A DNA stretch of 64,000 nt, taken from contig VXAY01002457.1 of NCBI GenBank assembly GCA_013399855.1, forward strand, positions 692,444 to 756,443, in the 5' to 3' direction. Origin of the DNA: Oxyruncus cristatus. Its lineage: Eukaryota; Chordata; Aves; Passeriformes; Cotingidae. The notes under the pieces are model-generated. The model did no database searches. It saw only the letters and a list, made by a program, of their open reading frames with translations, and was not told the DNA's origin. This document shows, piece by piece, positions 1 through 11,173 of this stretch. Position 1 is the first letter of the stretch, and every line of letters begins with the position of its first letter. The position numbers were made by a program, and so were the translations under genes.

Positions 1-942
1 GAGAACGTAGAGATCTGGGCAATGCAAAAGTGAAGTCCAGGTTTACATTTTCAGTCCTGTTCCCTGCAAGTGCTCTTTGGCAGGATCCAAGGAGAAGATG
101 CCTTCCTAAAGTTTCCTAGGTCACAATGCAGCCATTCCTCAGGGATTGCATCTGTAAGCACATCCATTATAATGAAGTTTTGAACTGTCAGGTGGCAATT
201 GTTATTTACATTTCCCTTTCACACAAACTATTGCCTGTTTATAATGTTTGCAGTTCAGTGCTCTCAAGCAACGGACGTGGAGTTAAAAATTAATGTATGT
301 ACCTTAATGAATCATTCAACAGTGTTTTAAAATTTGTTTTCAGTTTTTATTTTTATAAACCTTTGTTTGAGTTGAAACAGGAATAAGTGAGAAAAGAGAG
401 AGTTAGTCCATCAAAGACTTTTATCATAAAGCTTTCAGAGTCCAGTTGGCTGAAGTAGGACAAAAAAAGCTATTTCCCTCTTGGGAGAAACTGGAAGTTG
501 TTTTGCAAGGTCCATGCTGACTACAGCTCTGCTTCTTTATGAGCCAGTCCTCATCAATCATATTTATTGTTAGCAATCCAAGCTGTGCGTGTAGTAAATT
601 AACCTCTTTTCAATCCTCTTTCGCTAATCTTTCACCACACTATCTCAATGTATAAACTGGGTATTAAGTAAAATATATTTTAATTCTCAGGCTGAATCCT
701 TGCAAGATGCTGATGTCTTAAATCATACTTCTTCTAACACTGTGCCAAATACATTATTTTTGAAAAGTATTAGAAAACAAGTTTGTTCCAATTTCACTTT
801 TCATATCACAGGAAGAGACAGCGACCAACTCTCTTTGGAGAGCAATGTCAGATTGCGTTGACATCTGAGCACACCAGATGTCCTTTTGGATAGCCAGTGA
901 CAATAAAAATGAGCTATTCACCTACTTTGAAAGAGAAAAAGT

Positions 943-958
943 AAAAAAAAAAAAAAAA
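943..958 (+). repeat. A16 run
   Basis: Sixteen consecutive A, with no element attached to it. Confidence 0.95.
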
Positions 959-1480
959 TTGTGCTCTCCAGTAGTCAGTTTCAATATATTTTGAAAATAT
1001 TTCCACATATCACAGACCTGTTGTTATTTTCTCCGAGTTCAAGAGACCCCCCTGGGGTGGGTATTCTGCAGGATTCCTACCACCTCTCAAGTCAGTGAAA
1101 TATGATTGTGATTAAGATAAATTATTACAACAGCACTTGAAACCAAGTGAGCTCTCTCATGGAAAGCTTTCCCATTCAACAAGTAGGCAACTGTGTGTAC
1201 AACGCTGTCATCAGTTTGAGTGGAGCTTGTCTGCCTAGAATTAGATATAACTCAAGTGACTCAGTGGAGTGGATTTAAGATTAGAAAATATACATAAACC
1301 AGTCATACCTTGAAATGGCAAAAGTGTGGCCGGGCCTGAGCTACCCTGATGTGTTAGTCCTTCCTGAAGCCGCCTTTTCACATTGGCTCTGCATATAAAA
1401 AAGGTGCAGGAACCTTAAAGTGAAGATCACTTGAGGCTCCCTTACAAACCTCTCTGTCACTGTGTGACTCAGATTTTGCT

Positions 1481-1502
1481 TCTCTCTCTCTCTCTCTCTC
1501 TC
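1481..1502. repeat. (TC)11 microsatellite
   Basis: Eleven uninterrupted TC units. The minus-strand frame through it reads as alternating Arg-Glu, an artefact of the repeat. Confidence 0.97.
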
Positions 1503-1901
1503 GGCACAGATTAATCTCTAAAAAAAGGACTGGAAAGCATGAGAAACCTTTCCTTTTATTCCAGGAAATGTGACACAATTTATCTTCTACCCTACCAAAA
1601 CCAGCGGAGATTGCCTGAAAATACTGAAGGAGCTTTGCCTTTCCTCAGCACAGTGCTGCTCTTGGGGGCTACCGAAGGAAATGGCATTCCCTACAAACTG
1701 CAAACCTCTTTTCTCATCATCCCAGACAGCAAGGCTTGGCTTACAGAAATGAGCTATGACATGAGGTAACCTTAGCAATGAAGTACTGCAAGTTTTCCTC
1801 ATCAGTGAATTTGTCTAAATGTTCCTCCATGTATTTCACGGTCAAGGTCATGCCTGTAGGGGGATGAATAAGCAGAAATACTGTGGAACAGCATCCACGG
1901 G

Positions 1902-1932
1902 TTTAAATTAAAATTTAAATTAATTTTAATTA
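1902..1932. repeat. AT-rich palindromic patch
   Basis: AATTAAAATT (1906-1915) and AATTTTAATT (1922-1931) are exact reverse complements six bases apart, within pure A/T sequence. The low complexity makes chance likely. Confidence 0.7.
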
Positions 1933-4052
1933 CTTCTGAACATCACACGTATTTTATTTTTTTAGCAAAAGAAGTATGAGGAGTGGAATAGGAAACAACT
2001 CGTTCTTTCTTTCAGATGCAAAAACTCCAAGACACAAAATGAAACTTTCTAAAGGGAGACTCAGAACAAATGGAGTCTGATGGTCTTTAACAACACGGAT
2101 CATTAACCGGGGGAGGTCCCTCTGGTTTTGGAGCTGCTATTGAGCTAGCAGGATGCTGAATTTACCACACCTGTTCTTCTCTGCACCATAACACACCAAC
2201 TTTTAAAGAAAATTCCATTATTACTTAGAAGCCCCTTTGCAGCCCAGAAGCTAATAATGAAGGCTCACTTTCTTCTCATTTTTGTTTTCAAAGTATAATT
2301 ATATGTGGGATTGATCAATTCCGGCCTCTAAGTAACTGGCACTTAACTTCTTTTGTGTGCTTTGAACAAGGATCAGTGGAGCATTCAGCTCTGATAAATA
2401 CATCTCTTCAGACAGTGGAAGTTCTGCAATTTTGAACTCTATCAAATATTTTAGCTTGATTTTTAATAATGTTTTCTCAGATGTTTTCTTGATTTTAAGG
2501 GGAAAAAAATGAAATAGCTGTAAAGAAAGAAACTTTAGAGCAGATGGGAGAATCATAGTTTCATTAATTCGATAAGTTCTTTGAAAGAAGGGAAGATATC
2601 CTGTGACTTTTATATTTTAATTCAAATAATGAGAGAGCAAGGTCCAACCTCTCTCTTGAGTCTTCTGCCAGCTCTTGAGTTTTGTGAGACCAGTGAAGTT
2701 AACCCTTTCCCAGAGAATCAATGACAGTGTTTTGTGGGTGTCTGCATTCAGTATTCCTGACTTATTGCAGTGGAGAGCTGGGGGAAGTGATTCACAATTT
2801 GCTTGAACTGCAGAGTTTGCAGCTTACACGAGAGGTTTTCTACAAGTGTCCCTGAAGTGAACATATTGGAAAAATGTTCAAAATAGAGAGGCAGAAATGC
2901 TCACAAAGGACATCTGCCCTAGCAGAACCCAAACATGTCAGGATTGCTGTTCAGGAAGGTGCTGCCTGACCCTGATCTGCTGCACTGCTGCTGCCAACCA
3001 TAAATGAACACTATGAAAAATGTCTGAACACAGGGCATGTAATTGAACTCTGCAGGGCCAGATTTATTAACAGAAGAAAATCATGCCTCAAAGAATGCCA
3101 GCTGCAAGGACACCATCTCTGGCTGGGAATGATTGAGCTAAACTTTGTCGAAGGCAGGAGACACCTGCTCTATCAAAAATGTCATCTATTGAATATCATG
3201 TCACAGGTGAATACTATTCAAAGCAGTGCATTACTTACTTTATTGCACTGGGACCACCTATTGTTTTTCACTTCCCTGCTTTTCATCATAAAGGAATAAT
3301 ATTACATGACAAGTTTTTATGCCTCATTATCATGCCTGAGGCAGGCAGTGATCTCACTCACACGAGTCTCTACACGAGTCAATAGGACACCATTCTTCAC
3401 CAGTGTAATCCCACCTGTGTCCTGGAATAAATTCATACTCACTTTCTCCCTAAACACACTTAACTGGAAAGTTTCATCACGTCCTTGATAGGTAGGTAGC
3501 TTCATTTCACCACTTCTTCTAAAACCTCTTGAAGAGATACAGTTTGATCACAATTTTATCACTTCTTATGTCAGTGAATTATATTTCATCTGATAAATCC
3601 TCTTCAAACAGAGTGAGACCTCTAATCGTATTTCCTAATGCAGTGTTTCATATATACAATCATTTAAACCTGTTTTTCCAGTTGATTCTTCAGCTATCAA
3701 ACTTATATTCACTGATGCTCTCATTTTCTCCAAAGCTTGAATCACACTCGTTTAAAATCTTCAGTTTTCCATAAATAGTTAACAAGGATAGGCAAATTTT
3801 CAAGAAGCCTTTACAATAATCCTTTGTTTTTATTCATTCACATGATTTTGTTTTTCTAATCAGTCTTTGTTTTTTCAAAGATGTTGAAAACTGTTTTTTC
3901 ACTCACCCAGATTTTCGGAATACCTCAACACCACTTAAGCTAAAAGTAAATGAAAACAAAACATAATTAAGCATGGCAGAAGTCAGACATTCACTGGAGA
4001 AATGAACATAGGAAGTGTTATAACAGATCACTGTAGAACCAGCATCCTCATT

Positions 4053-4136
4053 AACACACATACATATCACATGTATGTATATTTACATATTATATCTATG
4101 TATATTATACACACACACATATGTATATATATGTAA
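4053..4136. repeat. Compound AC/AT microsatellite
   Basis: Interrupted ACACAT, ATGTAT and TATATA units including (AC)5 and ATATGTATATATATGTA. It is a degenerate alternating purine-pyrimidine tract. Confidence 0.9.
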
Positions 4137-4173
4137 CTTGTACCTGGAAAATGCCTGTGAGATTTTGATGGGG

Positions 4174-4232
4174 TAATCTGTATTAATCTGATACATTAAT
4201 CTGTATAATCTGATACAAAGTATTTGTATCAG
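4174..4232. repeat. TAATCTG(A/T)TAC repeats ending in a hairpin
   Basis: TAATCTGTAT or a close variant recurs about four times (4174, 4184, 4197 and 4207 areas). The last copy forms a perfect inverted repeat: CTGATACAAA (4210-4219), GTA loop, TTTGTATCAG (4223-4232). It may reflect local slippage followed by inversion. Confidence 0.75.
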
Positions 4233-5723
4233 AACCTTAAAATGTGAGATATTTTATATATATCGTGTCCAGATACTGCTACAAATAGGAATAGAGAGTT
4301 TGGAAAGCTAATTAAGTTTAAAGACTATGTTGATGGATATTTAGTAAGCACAGAACCAGCAGCTGAATAGTTGATGCAGAGAGGAGTATTCTTAGTCAAA
4401 AGTCATGATCAGTGGTTTCTGTTCCTAGGCTCTAACAAAAACAGGGGGACATTCTGATCAAATAGAGGAGGGCACTGTGTGTTCAGTTATGGGAGGTTTT
4501 ATACCCCTATATACAGAAAGCCAGTGTAAATGAGACATAACCAAATTCAAAGGGAATCCAGCAAATCCTACAAATAGAGATTATTTTTCAGCATAAATGC
4601 ATGATTTAAAGTTAAAGTTAAATATAAACCTCCAAGTTCACTTAGTAGTTGTAGATGCAGTCCTAAAGCAATAGAAAAAAATAATGCTATAGTCCAGAGG
4701 TAAATGTAATTTTGATATATAAATCCCACTCCTGGAGGAATTGCACTTTTTAATTGTTGCTATGCGTGCTTCAAATGAACAGTGGGCAACTGGTGCTAAG
4801 TTTTGTCTTCATATGACACCAATTAAAAGAGAATGGCTTTGGTGACCTAACAAGTATTACTCCCTTGAGACAAAACATACATTTGGTTATGCTGGTAGGA
4901 AAAAAAAGAATTTATTTTTATGTAATAAATACAATTCTCTGATGCTCCTTTTCTTCCTTACTAGAGGCTAAAATGTTGGGAGAGACAATTACTTCTGTAC
5001 ACTCTGCTTTTGCCAGATGTAGCAGACTTAGCATTATAACACCTGATTACACACAGTTTATGGGATATGAAGTTAAATGATGTGAGTTGTACTTTGGTAA
5101 AGACAGACCCTTGAAAAACCACAGTAAATTAGTTAAGAAAAGCGGTAGAGTCAAGGGATAGCTAACCAAAAGCAAAGCTGTGGCAAGTGATGTTAAATTT
5201 CAGGCTGCCACAAATGCCTTCATCATCTACAGGTTTTCATAACAAGAACACCATCTAGGAAGAGAAATTAAAAGGCATAGGAGCAGAGATTTGCCTATAC
5301 TGTGATATCAGACTCTTTCCAAGAGTCACCCAAGATTTCAAGTCCCAAACCCTCGATTAAACCAACAAGCTGGTTGTCAGCCCCCAGGATTAATGTCTTT
5401 CACCAGTACCTTCACACCGCTGTTCGAGGAGGCAAAAAAACTGTTCAGTTCAGATTTTTTACAAGAAGCGATCTGATGATGCCTGTCTCTGGGAAAATTT
5501 GCCTTGATTTCCTACATGAATTGCCTTGTATTTTCGGTATATGAATTCAATTGTCCTTACTGAATTTTCAGGGATTTTGCTATTGTTTAATTTTACTCCC
5601 CAGAAAGATGCTGAGAGATCAGTGTGAACTTTCAGCTTGTCCTTCAATTATTGTGGTTTTGCTTGATCCTTATGCAAAGTAGTAGATCTTAGGTTTGATG
5701 CCAGTGATGCTGATGTAAATCCA

Positions 5724-5840
5724 AAATCACTTGGGTTCAAACCATGGCTACCACCCATTTTCTGTGTGATTCTAGTTAAGATTTTTAACTCTGTATCTCG
5801 TCTAATAGTCATAGAACTGCCTCACTGACTTTTGATGGAT
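5724..5840 (+). mobile_element. Possible MIR SINE fossil
   Basis: Several blocks follow the order and spacing of the mammalian-wide interspersed repeat. First comes TTGGGTTCAAACCATGGCT (tRNA-derived B-box part), then a short gap, TTCTGTGTGATTCTAGTTAAG (core), then TTAACTCTGTATCTC. MIR copies predate the bird-mammal split and survive in bird genomes as degraded pieces. The match here is partial and by eye only. Confidence 0.45.
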
Positions 5841-6551
5841 TTTTGATCAGAATCAGATCTTCAGCTACTCTACTTTAAAGGAGCTTCACTACAGTAAAAA
5901 CAGTCTTCAGTGTGTGAGGATATGGCTGGATATGACTGGTTCTGTGTCAGTAACTCTGTGCTGGGGCAATGATAAAAATACATGCCTGGCTTTGAAGAGG
6001 CAGTAAGATACCATCCTGCAACATGTAAATGCATCTAAAATTATTCTAAGTGCATTCACCTTTCTTTGCCCTTTTTTTCTTCTTTGCATACAAGTTTGAG
6101 AACGTGCTGATGAGAAATTATGTGTTAAAGTTGCTTTGTACTATTTTACAGTAAAATTCCAATCTTATAAAAAGCTTTCCTAAATGAAAGTGCTGTTTCT
6201 GCTGATAGCTCTGGCGATGTGGAAATTGAGCTGGTTTATGCTCTCTGTCATCCCTTCAGCATTCTAGTTATACAACAGCTAATTTGTGTGGAAATGAGAG
6301 AAATGATATTCTAGCCAGCTCATTAGGTGCAATTAAAAGAAAACCATCCCTCAGGGTCAATGAAAATCACTACCAGAGAAATAATTGTTCATGTTAGAGG
6401 GCTGGCTTCCCTTAAGCATAATAATGTTGTATTGGTGTTCATTTTTTATAGGTTTCTTATGGTTCTATTAGAAATAACACACAAGGAAATAACACTTGCT
6501 TGAAAGGAATGTTTGAAGCTGGACTTTTGTCTTTTCTTTTTCATGGAAGTT

Positions 6552-6613
6552 AACTACCGCAGATTGGAAAACTACAATCAGAAACTTGATTTTCCAATCT
6601 CACTTCAGTAGTT
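6552..6613 (+). repeat. 62-nt imperfect hairpin
   Basis: The outer arms AACTAC (6552-6557) and GTAGTT (6608-6613) are perfectly complementary. Next, after an internal bulge, AGATTGGAAAA (6561-6571) pairs with TTTTCCAATCT (6590-6600), leaving a loop of 18 bases. The size and shape resemble a small RNA hairpin, but the 3' side has a 7-base unpaired stretch and nothing shows that it is transcribed. It could also be the fossil of a short inverted-repeat transposon. Confidence 0.6.
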
Positions 6614-7224
6614 TTGTAATTCAAGATTTATTTTTTTTTTTACATTTTCTTTCAAATGTAAATTTTTCTTATAGATAATAGAACATTAAGGAGTGTAGTA
6701 GAATAGCTGGGTGAAGTTAATGACTGCGTATCCTTAAAGAAAGATAAAATTTTGCGGCATAGACAGTGTTATAAAACATCCAATGTAACGATTGTTGAAG
6801 TCATTCATCCGAAATGATTCTTTGAAACAAAATTCTGAAAGTCGTGCTGAGATCAATTCCTTTGAGACTCTCTTGTCTTCAAGCACAGGCACATTTTGGA
6901 GCACACCAATGCCTGTGCCCGGGTGCGCAGCTCAATTCACTCCATCCACCCTCGAAGGTCTGACGTGTGTCACGAGTTTTTTCCTCCTTTCTTCTCAGAT
7001 ATTTGAAATCATTACATTCAATATTGACTTGTTATGATATGTTATCAAGTGTTGATGTGCCATGAGTTTCTATTTAATTTCTACTCAGAATTCAGCAGAT
7101 CTCAGCGTTAGTTGAGATCAACATTCCCAATGTTCATCCTAAATGTTCCATTTGCTCTTTTTCACCCTACTGCTTCAAAGATGTCTTCTTGGTCCTTTGT
7201 AAGTGACGTCCAGTGCTCTTTGGG

Positions 7225-7241
7225 AAAAAAAAAAAAAAAAA
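7225..7241 (+). repeat. A17 run
   Basis: Seventeen consecutive A, followed by a T/C-rich stretch to about 7270. Confidence 0.95.
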
Positions 7242-7369
7242 TCTTTCTCTTTTTGTCTTTTTTTTAAAAAATCATGAAAGATGGTAATATTCTTTACTGA
7301 TTAAAAATAATAATGAAGAATATGCTTTAATTTAAAATTCTCTCCTCCTTCATGTTGTAATGCAGTATT

Positions 7370-7760
7370 TCGCAGAAAAATGACAGGGGGACTTTGAAGA
7401 GCAGAAAATAATTGCTGTGATGCATTAAATATACTTAATTATAATTACTGTCTGAGAGCTGCAAGAAAACTGCTTGATCAGTTACTTCTTTGCAATGAAA
7501 GGCCCACACCTTCCAGAACAGCGAGGTAACTTAATTCTGTGTAGAATGAAGAAAGATATTTGTAAATGACAGATTTAATTTTTTTTTCCTGTTGATCAAA
7601 GTTGCAATTACTAGAGCAATTAACTTTTTGATCTCCATCAGGGTGCAAGTGAAACCTACAGAAGTTAAAAATGACACAGTGGCAATGTTTTTTTGCACTG
7701 GGATTGATTAGCAGTAGCTGTCAGGAAGCTTAACAGTCAATACACATAAAGAAATCATTC
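7370..7760. promoter_or_regulatory. Candidate conserved regulatory block
   Basis: This stretch is largely free of simple repeats, apart from two short T runs, and is dense in developmental-factor motifs. There are two back-to-back homeodomain cores TAATTA (7436-7441 and 7442-7447), a TCF/LEF-type site TTGATCAAAG (7592-7601) and a PBX/MEIS-like GATTGATTAG (7702-7711). The texture is that of vertebrate enhancers in gene deserts. It was not tested by alignment, and single motifs of this kind occur often by chance in AT-rich DNA. Confidence 0.3.
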
Positions 7761-7861
7761 TGTCCTCCCAAAATGTACGCAGGACAAGCACAGAAAAGAG
7801 TATCTGAAGATATTATGTTAGTATTTATGGTGTTCATTTATTAAAACTGAATCAGTTCTTC

Positions 7862-7887
7862 TTTACATTCTTTTTATTCAGGTAAGT
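7862..7887 (+). promoter_or_regulatory. Candidate recursive splice site (acceptor fused to donor)
   Basis: A pyrimidine tract (CATTCTTTTTATTCAG, ending with AG at 7880-7881) is followed at once by the strong donor GTAAGT (7882-7887). This is the layout of a recursive or ratchet splice site, where a long intron is removed in steps. A plausible branch-point A lies about 30 bases upstream in ACTGAAT. Such sites occur in very long introns of vertebrate neuronal genes. It would matter only if this window is an intron transcribed left to right. Confidence 0.3.
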
Positions 7888-7913
7888 CAGTTCACAGAAT
7901 TTTACACAACTTT

Positions 7914-7940
7914 TGACCTTTTTAAGGTCACATTTGACCT
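7914..7940. promoter_or_regulatory. Cluster of three nuclear-receptor half-sites
   Basis: TGACCT (7914-7919), AGGTCA (7925-7930) and TGACCT (7935-7940) lie within 27 bases. The first pair is an everted repeat with a 5-base spacer, and the second pair an inverted repeat with a 4-base spacer. AGGTCA is the half-site of RAR, RXR, ROR and NR2F-type receptors. The exact hexamers are visible; binding is inferred. Confidence 0.4.
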
Positions 7941-8568
7941 TAGTTTGCAGTAATCAGTATCACTTTGCAAAAGTTAAGTTCTATGATTGATTTTTTATAA
8001 GGCCAAATATGTATCGTACACGAGTGCTTCATAATTTACAACAGATTTATCTAAAGAAGTAGCTTTAAATGATCAGTGTAATTAAAAAGAGAATGCTTTG
8101 CCCTATGTTATCCGGGGCAAAGTTAGTTGAATTTAATATCTTACTTTTGCTTGTGAGCATGAGGTTTAGTTTCACTGGCTCAGGCTATCACGGATTTTCT
8201 CCTTCTGAATCTAAACATGGGATATACTAGAAATATTGAAACTAAAAAATGAGAAAAAATCCTTCTAACATAAATATGAATTATGCCAGGAACGTCCATT
8301 AACATAATTATCTTAAATAGCTCTAAATCAGTGATTTTCAAGACGAGGAAGAAATGTCAGCAGAATGCCTCATTCTGCTCCTTTCATTTAATTATAGATT
8401 AAAAGCAACAAGATTAACCACCTTGCCATGATATCCAACAGGACCGACCATTATTGTTAACCTATGCAGAAGAACATTAAACTTCAGTTAACAGAACTGA
8501 AAAAAATGAAGAAATAAATCAAGGGTTAAAGACATAAATTCTTTTTTGAAGATCTTGTGGAAAAAAAG

Positions 8569-8616
8569 GAGCCAAGCATCATGAATATCGTAAGTTTTGT
8601 TTTTGAGCCAAGCATC
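8569..8616. repeat. 12-bp direct repeat, 36-bp spacing
   Basis: GAGCCAAGCATC occurs at 8569-8580 and again at 8605-8616. It may be the footprint of a small tandem duplication. Confidence 0.8.
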
Positions 8617-9353
8617 TTTACCTCCCAGCACCTGGGGAAATTTGCTAGTCAGAATCCCTAAAAAATAAAAGTTTCTGTCGATTATCACATATAACTTATT
8701 TGAAATTGTAATATTGGTGACATTTCTGATATACTGATCGCTGTTTATAGACCTCACCCGTAACTCAGATGAATCTCACAGAGAAACCAACAAACCAGCG
8801 CTGCGTGATAGGGTTATTTAAAAGTTTGAGATAGGAAATGAGGACCATGATATTCTAATACATATATAGAATGTACACAGAGAGGCAAAATAACAATTGA
8901 GGCTGGAATGTGGTGTTGTACACTGGACCACTGAGCCGATTTAGTTTTGAAGTGTTTCTCTAGAATTCCACTTTTTTGTTTGCGCCCAAGTCCAGTTCAC
9001 GTCACAGATACAAACCCAGTGTTTTGGCCCAATAGTTGGAGCAAAACAGATGACTGAGACAGATGAGGGGGAGAATTGGAATTCATTTAAATGATTTTTT
9101 TTTCTCTGAAGTCAAATTGTTACAGTACCAGAATATAAGCTTTATAGCTTCGAGAACTCAGATTACGCCACATTAAAAGACTTTGTGGTGTGAAATAGAT
9201 GAGAATGAGGAAGAGGGGAAAAGATGGGTAAACAGCATCAGTAAAATGAAAGCACTTTAGCTACAACCATTCCATAAATTAGTGGTAAAATGGGAGATAC
9301 AGATCTCACAACCACTAATGAGCCATTCATTAAACCAAACTGTGTTTCAATTC

Positions 9354-9368
9354 TTTTTTTTTTTTTTT
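9354..9368 (+). repeat. T15 run
   Basis: Fifteen consecutive T. Confidence 0.95.
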
Positions 9369-10458
9369 AAATAAAACTCTAACCTGAGCTATTTGTTGAT
9401 GTCAAACACGTGCCTGTGCTCATTTCCAGTGTTATTTTGGTTGAGATGTCTCAGCTTTATCTGTATAGGGTTTGTGAAATGAATACAGTGTTTAATAAAT
9501 AGGAATACTCCAAGCAACTAAAATACACATTCCCTGAGCTGCTGATGCTGGTAGACAAAGGAATGGGAGCAAAGAATTATATTATGTATTTGAATTTAAA
9601 TTACTCCATAATTGCTTAAATCTTGCTTGAAACAGTCACAGATATGAAAGAGAGCAGTGAAAATCTAAATACTGGGGAATGGTTTCTATAGACATTAAAA
9701 ACCACACACAAAAAATTTGTAGCAACTGGAATGCTTAAGTATAAAAGTCCATTCTATATGCTAATTTACTGCTTTGCCATCTGTGTAACTGTCTCTGACC
9801 TGCTAAGATTTGTATATTTTAGTGAAGTAACAACGATAAACAGTAGAATAATAGCAGTAAGAAGATTATGTATTTCAATGATATCCTGTATATTTTCTCT
9901 CCGTGATATTTTGTGTGTTTGGGGTTAAAACACCACCAACAAGGTATTATCATAGTTACTGTTATTAAAATGTTTTCAGGTGCTCTGTTCTCAAGAGATG
10001 AATGAACCAGCACCAAGGCAAAATGGTAAAACACACCAAGGAAAACCCATGTGGAAGGGATGGCTGAAGCGTCAGCGTGGCTTTGGTCAGTGGTGGTTTG
10101 ATTTGGAACAGGGTGTGTTACTGCCAGTTAGAGGAATTTATTGCTCTCATGTAATGAGGGGTCAGTGGGAGAACAGGTTTAGTAATTGAGGCATAAAAGA
10201 TGGAAGCAAGAAAAAAACCAAACCCTTGTTACGTTTTGGTTTTCTTTGTGGCTTTCAAGTGATTGCCTCAGTAGTCACTGCTTTTTCCTGCCATAGTCTG
10301 AAACAGTTTCTCAAAGATAAATCATATTGCTTTTCACGGTTTTGCATAACATCGAATAATATGGCATCTTTGGTGATTTCTGTTTGGATTGGGTTCTGTA
10401 AAAATATGGACACTTGAGAAGAAAGTCTTTGAAAAGGAAGAAAGGTTGTGGTTTGTTG

Positions 10459-10472
10459 TTTTTTTTTTTTTT
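10459..10472 (+). repeat. T14 run
   Basis: Fourteen consecutive T. Confidence 0.93.
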
Positions 10473-11173
10473 CTCATCTGATAATATCACTCATGTCTTG
10501 TTGAAATAGACTCTGCAGGGTAGCAAATGTTTAGTAAATCTGACTTTTTTCCTCACACTGACCTAAAAAATGTCTATCATTTTTTTATTCTGACTGGCCA
10601 TTCCTACTCAACATGGAGTAGAGGATCACTTCAATCAGTTCAGAACTAGTGATCACAACTAACTTTTACCATCTATTCCATAAGAATAACACTCTGAAAT
10701 ATTTATGGGGTTTTTTTATTCATTATGGAGAGTAAATTTAGAAACAAGGAGTTATTTATTATTTATAATTACAATAAATATTATTTTTGTACCAGAGTTT
10801 CACTGTGTAGGACATAATTTTATTTTGTTTGTTTCCTGCCCTTACTTTGGTTATATTTTTTGTCTTATTGTCAAAACTGTTCAACTCTAAGTGGAGGAGT
10901 CCCAGAAAGTGCAAACTCTGTTGAAGAAAACTTGCTGTTCTTTAATAGAGCAGTGCTTGACCTGCCTATGGTCAAGCTGGGGAGTAAAGCAGTAGCAAGA
11001 ATCACAAATTCTTGATCTTTCACCTGTGTTTTCCTTTCTTTTCTTTTTATTAATGCATCAATCTCCAGAAAGAGACATATTCTGGAGGTACTTTATTGAA
11101 GGAAAATTACTTTAAAAAAATGAAACTCTGTGGTTTCAGTCAGTGTTTTGGGGTTTTTGTCTCCAATTAGTCC

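Larger units (their letters stand above)
1..5723. other. Noncoding stretch, no gene seen
   Basis: Apart from the repeats listed separately I see nothing functional. The open frames are all under 90 codons, lie on both strands without preference, and show no protein-like composition. No CpG-rich patch and no convincing splice-site pair is present. Confidence 0.7.
5841..11169. other. Noncoding stretch with regulatory candidates
   Basis: This holds the 62-nt hairpin, the 7.4-7.95 kb motif cluster and several T/A runs. A further low-repeat block at about 6190-6420 (CAGCTAATTTG, CTCATTAGGTGCAATTA) has the look of a conserved noncoding element. From 8 to 11.1 kb it is plain AT-rich DNA, with no frame above 90 codons and no exon signature. 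Confidence 0.6.

Noticed and set aside
1378..1578. Arg-Glu repeat protein on the minus strand
   Set aside because: The REREREREA stretch is the translation of the (TC)11 microsatellite.
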